From Leptolyngbya ohadii IS1 (GTDB lineage: Bacteria; Cyanobacteriota; Cyanobacteriia; Elainellales; Elainellaceae): a stretch of DNA of 64,000 nucleotides. The translations under genes and the position numbers were made by a program. The DNA lies in contig NZ_NKFP01000004.1 in assembly GCF_002215035.1 (NCBI RefSeq), forward strand, positions 249,726 to 313,725, given 5' to 3'. This document shows, in pieces, positions 25,512-33,807 of the stretch (its first letter is position 1; the number at the start of each line of letters is the position of its first letter). The notes beneath the pieces are model-generated. The model did no database searches. It saw nothing but the letters and a program-made list of their open reading frames with translations, and was not told where the DNA came from.

Positions 25512-25604
25512 CCGTCCTGGGGAGCAATCTGACCGGCTCTGTTCCAGCCGACCTGACCACGCGATCGACTGAGAATGGTTCGCGGGTAAGTCCAATGCCA
25601 TAAT

Positions 25605-27122
25605 TTGCGAGTACGCTGGAAGAAAACGATTGAATTTCTAGCCATTCTCTGGCAACCTTCACGAGGGGCAATCCTTGAGGCTGTGGCGGTTCTGTATTTT
25701 TGGGTCGGATTACTGATTGGACTCATGCTGCTATTTTGGCAGCAGTCCCGTTCTAATGCGCGGCTAAAAAAACTGCTGCGCCAGTTTCAATCGCCCGACC
25801 AGGGTGTCAATTTTTCCGCTGCCACCCAGCTTTCCCGCGCCCTCACCTACCAGCAGCAGCAGCTTGATCAGCTTCATCAAGAGGTCGAAACCTATCAGAA
25901 AGTGCTGCAAATTGCGCCGATCGGCTATCTGCAAGTAGACGACGAGAATCGGTTGCTCTGGTGCAATACCCAGGCAAAAAATCTGCTGGGCATCAGCGGC
26001 GATTACCTAACGGCAAAGCCCCGTTTGCTGCTGGAACTGGTGCGCTCCTATGAGCTGGATGACTTGATCGAGCAAACCCGCACCGCCGGAAAGCCCTGCC
26101 AGAGCCACTGGACATTCTATCCCGTCAGTGCCGACCCTTCCCGACTGTCGGAACAGCAGGCATACGCGGTTCGCGGCTATGGCATTCCCCTGGCAGATAA
26201 TCAGGTGGCAATTCTTCTAGAAAATCGGCAGGAGGCGATGACTCTGCTGCAACAGCGCGATCGGTGGGCGTCGGATCTGGCACATGAGTTCAAAACACCG
26301 TTAACCTCGATCCGGCTCGTGGCGGAAACGCTTCAGCTCCGGCTGGAACCCACCCTGCGCGTCTGGATCGATCGCTTGATTAACGAAACAGTGCGGCTGA
26401 GCAATCTGGTGCAGGACTTGCTGGATCTCAACCGCATGGAGCGTGGCTCATTTGAAACCCTTCAGCTTCAGACGGTCGATCTGGTGGCGCTGCTGCACTC
26501 GGTCTGGGAAATGCTGGAACCGCTAAGCCGGGAAAAGCATCTGCGGCTGGACTATCAGGGACCGGATGACCTGCTGATGCAAATTGACCCCGCCCGGATT
26601 CACCGTCTGCTGATGAACCTGCTGGACAACAGCATTAAGTACAGCCCGATCGACTCGACGATTCAGGTGCGGGTAGCGCTGGAGTCGGCTTCAGACAAAC
26701 CGATGCTGGATCGGCGGATAGCGCAGGATACGATCGTCCGCATTGATGTGGTTGATGCCGGACAGGGATTTCCTGAAAAAGCGTTGCCTCATGTCTTTGA
26801 GCGATTTTATCGGGCAGACCCGTCGCGGACTCGGCACCTGGAGGAAGATTCGGCGGAAGTTCCGGCGGAAATGGCAGAGCGGCACAACCCGTTTGACTGG
26901 TATGCCCAGGGCGGTAGTGGGCTGGGGCTGGCGATCGTGCGGCAAATTGTGGAAGCGCATCGGGGTTCGGTCAGTGCCCGGAATCATCCCGAAACTGGAG
27001 GGGCATGGCTTCAGGTGCGGCTCCCCTTACTGTTTGCTCAGCAATCGATCGCGCCAGGAACAGGCTCAATGGGGGGTAAGCTGGTCATTCCCGGATCTCA
27101 GTCAGAATCGCGAGTGGAATAG
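25605..27122 (+). CDS. sphS: PAS-domain sensor histidine kinase, SphS-like
   Basis: Membrane-tethered histidine kinase, 505 aa. A single N-terminal hydrophobic segment (about 26-44, 'VAVLYFWVGLLIGLMLLFW') is followed by a short coiled coil and a PAS domain (about 90-200, 'APIGYLQVDDENRLLWCNTQAKNLLGI'). The HisKA domain has H228 in 'DLAHEFKTPLTSIRL', and the HATPase has N ('LMNLLDNSIKY'), G1 ('DAGQGFP') and G2 ('GSGLGLAIV') boxes. The lack of a periplasmic sensor loop is typical of SphS/PhoR. The only long start is TTG 25605; a GTG at 25683 would also keep the helix. Partner of the upstream regulator. Confidence 0.87.
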   Translation: MRVRWKKTIEFLAILWQPSRGAILEAVAVLYFWVGLLIGLMLLFWQQSRSNARLKKLLRQFQSPDQGVNFSAATQLSRALTYQQQQLDQLHQEVETYQKVLQIAPIGYLQVDDENRLLWCNTQAKNLLGISGDYLTAKPRLLLELVRSYELDDLIEQTRTAGKPCQSHWTFYPVSADPSRLSEQQAYAVRGYGIPLADNQVAILLENRQEAMTLLQQRDRWASDLAHEFKTPLTSIRLVAETLQLRLEPTLRVWIDRLINETVRLSNLVQDLLDLNRMERGSFETLQLQTVDLVALLHSVWEMLEPLSREKHLRLDYQGPDDLLMQIDPARIHRLLMNLLDNSIKYSPIDSTIQVRVALESASDKPMLDRRIAQDTIVRIDVVDAGQGFPEKALPHVFERFYRADPSRTRHLEEDSAEVPAEMAERHNPFDWYAQGGSGLGLAIVRQIVEAHRGSVSARNHPETGGAWLQVRLPLLFAQQSIAPGTGSMGGKLVIPGSQSESRVE

Positions 27123-27128
27123 GGCAAT

Positions 27129-27863
27129 ATGGCTGAACGGGTGCAAAAAATCCTATCCCAGCGGGGCATTGCCTCCCGGCGTCAGGCGGAGCAGATGATT
27201 CTGGAGGGGCGAGTCCGGATCAACGGACAAGTAATCCAGCTGGGGCAACTGGCAGACCCAGAGCGCGATCGAATTGAGGTCGATGGTCGGCTCATTCCGC
27301 GCCAGCGTCCCACAAAACTATATATGCTGCTGAACAAGCCTGCGGGAGTGGTCTCAACGCGCCGCGATCCCGAAGGACGAATCACGGTGATGGATCTGCT
27401 GCCGCCAGAACTGCACGAGGCGGGCGTTCATCCTGTGGGACGATTAGATACGGCTTCCACTGGGGCACTGCTGCTAACCAACGATGGCGATCTAACCCTG
27501 GGGCTAACCCATCCCCGGCATACAATCCCCAAGCTCTATCGCGTCTGGGTCAAAGGACAACCAACCAATGCGACATTAAACCGCTGGCGACAGGGCATTC
27601 TATTAGAGGAACGCAAAACCCTGCCTGCCCTTGTGGAGGTGATGCAGGTCAAGCCCGATCGCACCCTACTCGAAATTGAACTGCGGGAAGGACGAAACCG
27701 CCAGATTCGCAAAGTGGCAGACCTGCTGGGTCATCCGGTGATTCGGCTGCGGCGAGTGGCAATCGGGGCGATCCATCTGGGACAATTACCAGAAGGGCAT
27801 TATCGATCGCTGACAGATAACGAAATTAAGGCTTTAAAAGCGCAGATAAAACCGACAAAATAA
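27129..27863 (+). CDS. RsuA/RluB-family pseudouridine synthase
   Basis: Converts a specific rRNA uridine to pseudouridine, 244 aa. An N-terminal S4 RNA-binding domain (about 1-60, 'ERVQKILSQRGIASRRQAEQMILEGRVRING') precedes the catalytic domain. Catalytic D107 lies in the motif 'GRLDTASTGALLLTNDGDL', followed by 'KLYRVWV' and 'LREGRNRQIRKVADLLGHPVIRLRR'. The sequence alone does not decide between 23S (RluB/RluE) and 16S (RsuA) targets; the RluB-like 'GRNRQIR' form is favoured. It starts 7 nt after sphS. Confidence 0.92.
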   Translation: MAERVQKILSQRGIASRRQAEQMILEGRVRINGQVIQLGQLADPERDRIEVDGRLIPRQRPTKLYMLLNKPAGVVSTRRDPEGRITVMDLLPPELHEAGVHPVGRLDTASTGALLLTNDGDLTLGLTHPRHTIPKLYRVWVKGQPTNATLNRWRQGILLEERKTLPALVEVMQVKPDRTLLEIELREGRNRQIRKVADLLGHPVIRLRRVAIGAIHLGQLPEGHYRSLTDNEIKALKAQIKPTK

Positions 27864-28029
27864 ATCTACACAAATAAATCTCAATAAAACCAATCAGGCT
27901 CATCAATCGCAGCAAACTTTTCCAGCAAATGGGATAGCCCCTTTCGGGGAACGGTGTTGCGATCGTCATGAAGTGCAGAACAGCCGGGTGCAGTACAGGC
28001 AAAATGGTGATGTGGAGAGGGCGAGGTAA

Positions 28030-28869
28030 ATGATGACAAGAGAATCCCAGCGGCAGCAGGAACAGCTTGAGCGGCTCATGCAGATTGGCGGCTATTTGCG
28101 CGAAGTCCGCGAGGACATGGGCTGGACGCTCGAAGAAGTAGCCTCCCGGACGCTGATCCAGTCTCGTCTGCTGCGGGCGATCGAGGAGGGCAAGATTCAG
28201 CAGTTGCCGGAACCCGTGTACATTCAAGGCTTTATTCGCCGCTACGCCGAGGCTCTGGGGCTAGACAGCAGCGCGATCGCTGAGGCATTTCCCACCACCA
28301 CCACCATCAAGCAGGCAACCCCGTCCTGGGGCGTTTCCCCGGCGCAGCTGCGTCCTGTACACCTGTACATTGCCTATATCACGCTGATTGTGGCGTCCGT
28401 GAGCTGGCTTTCCCACCTGATGAATCGATCGGCTCCTCCAACCGCACCGCAAATTAACGCTACCCTGCCTGCTCCCGCCAATTCCCCCCGTCCTGCTGCC
28501 AGTCCTGCCGCCAAGCCCTCTCCCAACGCCAGTTCCGCCAATCGGCAACCCGTTCAGGTGGATATCAAGCTAAGAGCGCAGTCCTGGATGGAAATTGAGT
28601 CCGACGGAAAAGTGCTGCTTGCGGAAGTATTGCCCGAAGGGACAGAGCGCACTCTGACCGCCAATTCCCAGCTTCGCATCAGAGCCGGAAATGCGGGCGG
28701 CGTTTTGGTTGCCTACAACGGCGAGGAAGCCAAACCTTTAGGGGCACCGGGCGCGGTGGAAGAAAGAACTTTTTCGGCATCTGCTGCCAGTCGTCCTGCG
28801 GCGAATTCGGCAACTTCATCGGATACTGCGCCAGCGGATTCCGCTCAACCTTCCCCAGCCGCAAGATAA
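28030..28869 (+). CDS. RodZ-like HTH membrane protein
   Basis: Bitopic protein linked to cell shape in the RodZ family, 279 aa. A cytoplasmic Xre-type helix-turn-helix (about 20-90, 'GGYLREVREDMGWTLEEVASRTLIQSRLLRAIEEG...YIQGFIRRYAEALGLD') is followed by one transmembrane helix (about 117-136, 'IAYITLIVASVSWLSHLM'). An Ala/Pro-rich linker and a DUF4115-like domain ('VQVDIKLRAQSWMEIESDGKVLLAEVLPEGTERTL') complete it. Two adjacent ATGs (28030, 28033) are possible. A second Ala/Ser-rich tail ends the protein. No mreB is adjacent. Confidence 0.85.
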   Translation: MMTRESQRQQEQLERLMQIGGYLREVREDMGWTLEEVASRTLIQSRLLRAIEEGKIQQLPEPVYIQGFIRRYAEALGLDSSAIAEAFPTTTTIKQATPSWGVSPAQLRPVHLYIAYITLIVASVSWLSHLMNRSAPPTAPQINATLPAPANSPRPAASPAAKPSPNASSANRQPVQVDIKLRAQSWMEIESDGKVLLAEVLPEGTERTLTANSQLRIRAGNAGGVLVAYNGEEAKPLGAPGAVEERTFSASAASRPAANSATSSDTAPADSAQPSPAAR

Positions 28870-28880
28870 TTTGTGGTCTC

Positions 28881-28989
28881 TGATGTCCAGGCTCAGCCTG
28901 GATGCTGTTCGGGGGAGGCTCTGCCTAGTCAGCGTAATAGGGGAGGCTCTGCCTCCAAAAGGTATTCCAACGCGGAGCATTGGAACGAG
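28881..28989 (+). repeat. modular palindromic repeat, copy 2
   Basis: Modules in order: a TGTCCAGGCTCAGCCTGGAT block (from about 28884), GGGAGGCTCTGCCTAG and GGGAGGCTCTGCCTCC (28912-28956), and TATTCCAACGCGGAGCATTGGAACGAG split around the loop (28963-28989). Reverse order relative to the copy at 4097-4206; same order as 32136-32246. The GCGGCAGAGCCGC module is replaced by a second GGAGGCTCTGCC module. Confidence 0.85.
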
Positions 28990-29127
28990 GAAGATTTTGT
29001 CCGACACCCCAGAAACTCGATCGCCAGAGAAAAACGTCAGGAAAATTTGATAGATCGAATATAGAAACGCGACCGACCTCCTAGAATGGCAGTAATGAGA
29101 TCGAAATGATTCCGCTTTAGCGAGAAC

Positions 29128-29159
29128 TGTATTACAAAAAGCTACAGTTGTAGTATTAT
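29128..29159 (+). promoter_or_regulatory. leuA promoter candidate with embedded palindromes
   Basis: TTACAA (29132-29137) and TATTAT (29154-29159), 16 nt apart, fit a sigma70-type promoter about 105 bp upstream of leuA. Two small palindromes overlap it: TGTATTACA (29128-29136) on the -35 and CTACAGTTGTAG (29142-29153) filling the spacer. A repressor bound there would block polymerase; this is inferred from position only. Confidence 0.4.
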
Positions 29160-29264
29160 CAGGTAGAGTAGATTGGGCAAATTGATTCACCCGATCGACA
29201 CCGCAACAAACGATTTGTTTTCATTTCACAGCGTTTTTCACTCGTTACACACCAAATCCGAACT

Positions 29265-30884
29265 ATGAACACTCCGTCCAACCCAGAGCGCATTATTATC
29301 TTCGACACAACGCTTCGCGATGGTGAGCAATCTCCCGGCGCAACTCTAAACGTCGATGAAAAGCTAACGATCGCTCGGCAGCTGGCGCGACTGGGTGTGG
29401 ACGTGATTGAGGCGGGTTTTCCCTTCGCCAGTCCGGGAGACTTTGAGGCGGTCAGCAAGATTGCCCAGCAGGTCGGCACAGAGGACGGTCCCACGATTTG
29501 CGGTTTAGCCCGCGCCACCAAGCAGGACATCGAAACGGCGGCAAAGGCACTGAAGGCGGCAGCCAAGCCTCGCATCCATACCTTCATTGCTACGTCGGAT
29601 ATTCATTTGCAGTACAAGCTGAAAAAGACCCGCAAAGAGGTTTTGGAAATTGCGCCGGAAATGGTGGCGTATGCCAAGAGCTTCGTGAACGACGTGGAAT
29701 TCTCTCCCGAAGATGCCGGACGCTCTGACCCCGAATTCCTCTACGAGGTGCTGGAACGGGCGATCGCCGCTGGAGCTACCACGATTAATATCCCGGATAC
29801 GGTGGGCTACACGACGCCGCAGGAATTTGGCGCAATCATTCGCGGTATTAAGGAGAACGTACCAAACATCGATCAGGCAATTATTTCCGTTCACGGTCAC
29901 AACGACCTGGGCTTGGCGGTGGCGAACTTCCTGGAAGCGGTGAAAAACGGCGCACGTCAGTTGGAATGTACGATCAACGGCATTGGCGAGCGGGCAGGGA
30001 ATGCGGCTCTGGAAGAGCTGGTGATGGCACTCCACGTCCGCAGACAGTATTTCAATCCCTTCCTGGGCAGACCTGTGGAGTCGGAAGCTCCCCTGACCCA
30101 AATCGACACCCGCCAGATCTACAAGACCTCTCGCCTAGTGTCGAACCTCACCGGAATGCTGGTACAGCCGAATAAGGCGATCGTCGGGGCAAATGCCTTT
30201 GCTCACGAGTCGGGCATTCACCAGGATGGCGTGCTGAAGCACAAGCTGACCTACGAGATCATGGACGCGCAATCGATCGGCTTAACCGATAACCAGATCG
30301 TGCTGGGCAAACATTCGGGACGCAACGCCTTCCGCACCCGCCTGAAGGAATTGGGCTTCGACCTCTCCGATCAGGAACTCAACCGGGCATTCCTGCGCTT
30401 TAAGGAAATGGCGGACAAGAAGAAAGAAATCACAGACTGGGATCTGGAGGCGATCGTCAACGACGAAACCCAGCAGGCTCCCGAACTGTTTAAGCTGGAG
30501 CACGTTCAGGTCTCTTGCGGCGATCATGCCCGTCCCACGGCTACCGTCATTCTTCGCACTCCCGACGGTCAGGAACTGATGGATGCGGCGATTGGCACGG
30601 GTCCGGTAGATGCCATCTACAAGGCAATCAATCGGGTCGTCAACGTGCCCAATCAGCTGATCGAATACTCGGTGCAGTCCGTGACGGCAGGCATTGATGC
30701 GATCGGGGAAGTGACGATTCGCCTGAAGTACGACGAGCGGATTTACTCCGGTCACGCGGCAAACACCGATATTATTGTGGCTTCTGCCCATGCCTACGTG
30801 AACGCCCTGAATCGGCTCTACGGCAATCTGCAAGGGGTGAAGTCGCTCCATCCGCAGCACGGCGAAGTCCAGGCAGTGAGCTAA
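29265..30884 (+). CDS. leuA: 2-isopropylmalate synthase
   Basis: Condenses 2-ketoisovalerate with acetyl-CoA, the first committed step of leucine synthesis, 539 aa. The N-terminal HMGL-like TIM barrel has '[16 protein letters not shown]' (D and R of the active site), '[14 protein letters not shown]' (metal-binding HxH) and '[14 protein letters not shown]'. A linker ('[16 protein letters not shown]') leads to the C-terminal LeuA regulatory domain (about 395-535), the leucine feedback site. Length and blocks separate it from homocitrate or citramalate synthases. It stands alone, with its own promoter candidate and a terminator about 94 bp downstream. Confidence 0.96.
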   Translation: MNTPSNPERIIIFDTTLRDGEQSPGATLNVDEKLTIARQLARLGVDVIEAGFPFASPGDFEAVSKIAQQVGTEDGPTICGLARATKQDIETAAKALKAAAKPRIHTFIATSDIHLQYKLKKTRKEVLEIAPEMVAYAKSFVNDVEFSPEDAGRSDPEFLYEVLERAIAAGATTINIPDTVGYTTPQEFGAIIRGIKENVPNIDQAIISVHGHNDLGLAVANFLEAVKNGARQLECTINGIGERAGNAALEELVMALHVRRQYFNPFLGRPVESEAPLTQIDTRQIYKTSRLVSNLTGMLVQPNKAIVGANAFAHESGIHQDGVLKHKLTYEIMDAQSIGLTDNQIVLGKHSGRNAFRTRLKELGFDLSDQELNRAFLRFKEMADKKKEITDWDLEAIVNDETQQAPELFKLEHVQVSCGDHARPTATVILRTPDGQELMDAAIGTGPVDAIYKAINRVVNVPNQLIEYSVQSVTAGIDAIGEVTIRLKYDERIYSGHAANTDIIVASAHAYVNALNRLYGNLQGVKSLHPQHGEVQAVS

Positions 30885-30977
30885 TTGCCTCAGAGGTTTG
30901 TGGGGTGCGTTGGCATCTGGACTGGCAAACCCCACGGACATATCGTGACGGACATATTGTGATATAAACAGCTTGAC

Positions 30978-31002
30978 GGGTGGGTTATGGCTCACCCTTT
31001 TT
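30978..31002 (+). terminator. Rho-independent terminator after leuA
   Basis: GGGTG (30978-30982) pairs with CACCC (30993-30997), extended by GG/CT pairs inside the loop, followed by T5 (30998-31002). Confidence 0.65.
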
Positions 31003-31017
31003 ACTGCGGGTTTGTTG

Positions 31018-31160
31018 AGATCCCCCTAAATCCCCCGCTTATTAATTGCCGCTCCTGAGGAGCGAGAAGGGGGACTTTGAGACGTACAAATTGCCATTTG
31101 CTAAAAGACTTTCTGCAAGGGTTCGGTTCCCCCCTTCTCAAGTGGGGCTAGGGGGGATCT
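31018..31160. mobile_element. MITE-like element with terminal inverted repeats
   Basis: About 143 bp bounded by AGATCCCCCTA and TAGGGGGGATCT. It also holds internal stems (CGCTCCTGAGGAGCG, and CCCCCTTCTCAAGTGGGG near the right end) and no coding capacity. The related CCCCCTAAATCCCCC...GGGGGACTTTGA motif occurs at 2513-2546. A non-autonomous element or a fold-back repeat are both possible; no clear target duplication was identified. Confidence 0.5.
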
Positions 31161-31205
31161 TCAGGGTCAAGCAACAAAGTCGATAAAACGATCGCCACGC
31201 CAACC

Positions 31206-32102
31206 ATGAGCAAGCAAATTCCCCTCTCCGGCAAACAATCTTCTGTCTCTCCCTGGGAAACGGTGGGACGATTCGCCCAAAGCTCCCCCGTAAAAACGAT
31301 CGCCACCTATCTGCTGCTGGGCACGATCGCCGTGGTGATGCTGCTGCCGCTGGTCTGGCTGGTGAGTACCGCCTTTAAGTCACCCACGGAGGATATTTTT
31401 CAGTTTCCGCCACAGTTTATTCCGGCGCAGCCGACGATCGCCAATTTCATCGAGGTTTGGCAGACCAATCCGTTTGGACGCTATTTATTTAACAGTACGC
31501 TGGTGGCGCTGCTGACCGTGGGACTGAATCTGCTGTTCTGTTCGCTGGCGGCATATCCCCTGGCGCGGCTGGACTTTCGCGGACGCAATGCCCTGTTTAC
31601 CCTGATTGTGTCTACGATTCTGATTCCCTTCCAGATTGTGATGATTCCGCTGTATATCCTCACAGTTCAGTTGGGTTTGCGGAATAGCTATCTAGGACTG
31701 ATCTTTCCGGCAATCGCCTCAGCTTTTGGAATCTTCCTGCTGCGGCAGGCGTTTCAGGGAGTCCCTAAAGAACTGGAAGAAGCGGCGCGGATGGACGGCT
31801 GTTCAGAACTGGGAATCTGGTGGTTTGTGATGCTGCCTTCGATTCGTCCGGCACTGGTGACGCTGGCGATCTTTGTGTTTATCGGTGCCTGGAGCGATTT
31901 CCTCTGGCCCCTGATTATCCTGGATCAGCCGGAATACTACACCCTGCCTTTAGGAGTGGCAAAGCTAGCGGGCGCATTTTCCCTGGACTGGCGATTAATT
32001 GCCGCAGGTTCAGTCATTTCGATCGCCCCGATTCTGCTGTTTTTCCTGGTGATGCAGCGGTACATTGTGCCTAGCGAGACGGGCAGCGGCGTGAAGGGTT
32101 AG
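31206..32102 (+). CDS. carbohydrate ABC importer permease (MalG type)
   Basis: Inner-membrane permease of 298 aa with six hydrophobic segments, the first at about 34-55 ('TYLLLGTIAVVMLLPLVWLVSTAFKSP'). The cytoplasmic EAA loop for ATPase docking reads 'EEAARMDGCSELGIWWFVMLPSIRPAL'. The C-terminus 'FLVMQRYIVPSETGSGVKG' is the usual MalG/UgpE end. No partner MalF-type permease, binding protein or ATPase is adjacent, so its complex must be assembled from elsewhere. Distinct from the BMP importer at 11-18 kb. Confidence 0.92.
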   Translation: MSKQIPLSGKQSSVSPWETVGRFAQSSPVKTIATYLLLGTIAVVMLLPLVWLVSTAFKSPTEDIFQFPPQFIPAQPTIANFIEVWQTNPFGRYLFNSTLVALLTVGLNLLFCSLAAYPLARLDFRGRNALFTLIVSTILIPFQIVMIPLYILTVQLGLRNSYLGLIFPAIASAFGIFLLRQAFQGVPKELEEAARMDGCSELGIWWFVMLPSIRPALVTLAIFVFIGAWSDFLWPLIILDQPEYYTLPLGVAKLAGAFSLDWRLIAAGSVISIAPILLFFLVMQRYIVPSETGSGVKG

Positions 32103-32135
32103 AGCATCGGTACACCGCATTATTATTGGTGAAGT

Positions 32136-32246
32136 CTGGTGTCCAGGCTGAGCCTGGATACGGGTTGGATGCGGCTCTGCCGCTAACTCATCGGATCTGG
32201 AGGCAGAGCCTCCTATTTGCATTCCAACGCAGAGCATTGGAACGAG
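32136..32246 (+). repeat. modular palindromic repeat, copy 3
   Basis: Modules: a GTGTCCAGGCTGAGCCTGGAT block (about 32140-32159), GCGGCTCTGCCGC (32171-32183), GGAGGCAGAGCCTCC (32199-32213) and a 28-bp GCATTCCAACGCAGAGC...GAACGAG block (32219-32246). This is the most complete copy, with all four modules in the reverse order of 4097-4206. Confidence 0.87.
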
Positions 32247-32273
32247 TAGCAGGGTGAATAGAGAAGGGTTGAA

Positions 32274-33176
32274 TTATTTCATAGCAAATCGCCGCACTCC
32301 AAACAAGCTACCGATTAATCCAACAATTCCGCCCAGTGCCAGCAGCGAGAGGGGCAACAACACGGTTTCCAGGGGGCTAAGCTGCATTCCTGCGGTCAAA
32401 AACTGAATCAGGGCGGGCTGCTGGGAGAGTAATTCCTGCATAAACCGCTGCACGGCGATAATCAATCCCCAGGCAATTAGCGCCCCGATCGCACCCAGTG
32501 CCAACCCCTGCAAGATAAACGGCATATAGATCCAGGTCGTTGTGGCTCCCACAAGCTGCATGACTTCGATTTCGCGCCGCCTTGCCATCACAATCAGGCG
32601 AATGGTTGTGGTCGTCACTGCGATCGCCGTGAGGGTTAACACGATCGTCATCATCAAGCTGATCCAGTGCAGCCCTTGATTGAGTTGGGCGATGCGCTGC
32701 ACGGCTTCGTCGATGTACTGTACTTCGTCTACCCCTTGAATTTGCTTCAGTTTTTGCGCCAGGGCAGGAACGTCTGAGGAGGTTTTCGCTTTGACTTTCA
32801 GTTCGTCCACCAGCGGATTGCCGTTAAGCTGTGCCGTTGCGCCTTCAATATCCGACAGTCCCATTTCTTCGAGCAACCCAGACCAGGCATCCTCTTTAGT
32901 GACGGGTTCGGTAGACAGGACTTCTGGAATTGCCTGCACAATCGGCTGGAGATCTGCTGCCTGAACTCCCGTATCCAGAAAAACCGACACCTCAAGCTGA
33001 CTGCCAAACTGATTTAGCAGCCCATCCACCTGCCAGGACAACTGCAAACTTAAGCCAAACAAAAACAGCAGCACCGTCACCGTACTCACCGCTGCCCAGT
33101 TCATCCAGCCGCCACGCCGCAATCCCAGCACCGTTTCCCGCAGCAGATAATCCGATCGCGTCAACCACTGAAACAC
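32274..33176 (-). CDS. ftsX: FtsX-like cell-division ABC permease
   Basis: Membrane subunit that, with FtsE, couples division to peptidoglycan hydrolases, 300 aa. It has four transmembrane helices: one near 28-50 ('WAAVSTVTVLLFLFGLSL') and three in the last 130 residues. Between them is the extracytoplasmic FtsX domain ('LEVSVFLDTGVQAADLQPIVQAIPEVLSTEPVTKEDA'). 'MARRREIEVMQLVGATTTWIYMPF' is the cytoplasmic hinge typical of FtsX. GTG 33176 (GAGG 8 nt upstream) is preferred over GTG 33275, because the extra 33 codons come from a dispersed repeat. No ftsE is adjacent. Confidence 0.88.
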   Translation of the reverse strand: MFQWLTRSDYLLRETVLGLRRGGWMNWAAVSTVTVLLFLFGLSLQLSWQVDGLLNQFGSQLEVSVFLDTGVQAADLQPIVQAIPEVLSTEPVTKEDAWSGLLEEMGLSDIEGATAQLNGNPLVDELKVKAKTSSDVPALAQKLKQIQGVDEVQYIDEAVQRIAQLNQGLHWISLMMTIVLTLTAIAVTTTTIRLIVMARRREIEVMQLVGATTTWIYMPFILQGLALGAIGALIAWGLIIAVQRFMQELLSQQPALIQFLTAGMQLSPLETVLLPLSLLALGGIVGLIGSLFGVRRFAMK

Positions 33177-33251
33177 AGGTTCAGCCTCACAAAAAACCTG
33201 CCCTATTGTGCCATGCCGTTTGGTGGAGAGCGCAGGAATAGTAATTAAAGA

Positions 33252-33279
33252 AGGCGGACAAGATGCCCACCCCACAAGT
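33252..33279 (-). repeat. short dispersed repeat, third copy
   Basis: Reverse-strand CTTGTGGGGTGGGCATC-TTGTCCGCC, matching the elements at 14609 and 20262. Its presence here explains the artificial upstream extension of the ftsX frame. Confidence 0.65.
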
Positions 33280-33309
33280 TAGTACAGCCTAATCATTAAA
33301 TCTAGGCAT

Positions 33310-33729
33310 TCAGCAGTCTCGGCGGGATAGCTTCCCATTAGGCGCGATCGTGTCACAAAGACGAGCCGTGTCGAGGGTCACGCGGGATAGCTTTGCGTCC
33401 TTCAGGTTTGCCCCACTGAGATCGATCGCCAGCAAATCGGCTTGCCGCAGATCGGTTCCCTGCAAGTTAGCATCGCGCAGATACGCCGCCATCAGGTTTG
33501 CCTTGTTCAGGCTGGCGTTCTGCAAATTAGCACGGCTGAGGTTAACGCCTCTCAGATCCTGACCGCTTAAATCCGCATCTTGCAGATTGCAGCCAATGCA
33601 CGATCGGGTTTCCAGCAGGCGAGCGGTAAGATCACTTAAAGAATTTTGGGAAGTGGTATCAGCGTAGGCAGGCAACCAAAAAGAAAAAAGTGCCAGGACT
33701 CCAGCTGCAAATAGAATGGCAATTCTCAT
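33310..33729 (-). CDS. exported pentapeptide-repeat protein
   Basis: A 139-aa protein with a signal peptide (1-23, 'RIAILFAAGVLALFSFWLPAYA'). A run of about 12 pentapeptide repeats (A(D/N)LxX) follows: 'LQDADLSGQDLRGVNLSRANLQNASLNKANLMAAYLRDANLQGTDLRQADLLAIDLSGANLKDAKL'. These form a right-handed quadrilateral beta-helix. 'RSCIGCNLQDADL' brings two cysteines, a hallmark of the thylakoid-lumen/periplasmic members. Partner unknown. It lies between ftsX and the M16 peptidases on the same strand. Confidence 0.92.
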   Translation of the reverse strand: MRIAILFAAGVLALFSFWLPAYADTTSQNSLSDLTARLLETRSCIGCNLQDADLSGQDLRGVNLSRANLQNASLNKANLMAAYLRDANLQGTDLRQADLLAIDLSGANLKDAKLSRVTLDTARLCDTIAPNGKLSRRDC

Positions 33730-33807
33730 TGCGATTCCTCGTTAGCAAATGAACGACAGTTTTTTGTTTAGATTACCCTTTTATGACGGCTTTATTGCGC
33801 TGAGACA

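Noticed and set aside
29120-29264. Leader-peptide attenuator or T-box-like riboswitch upstream of leuA
   Set aside because: No leucine-rich short frame, terminator/antiterminator pair or conserved aptamer core could be recognised.
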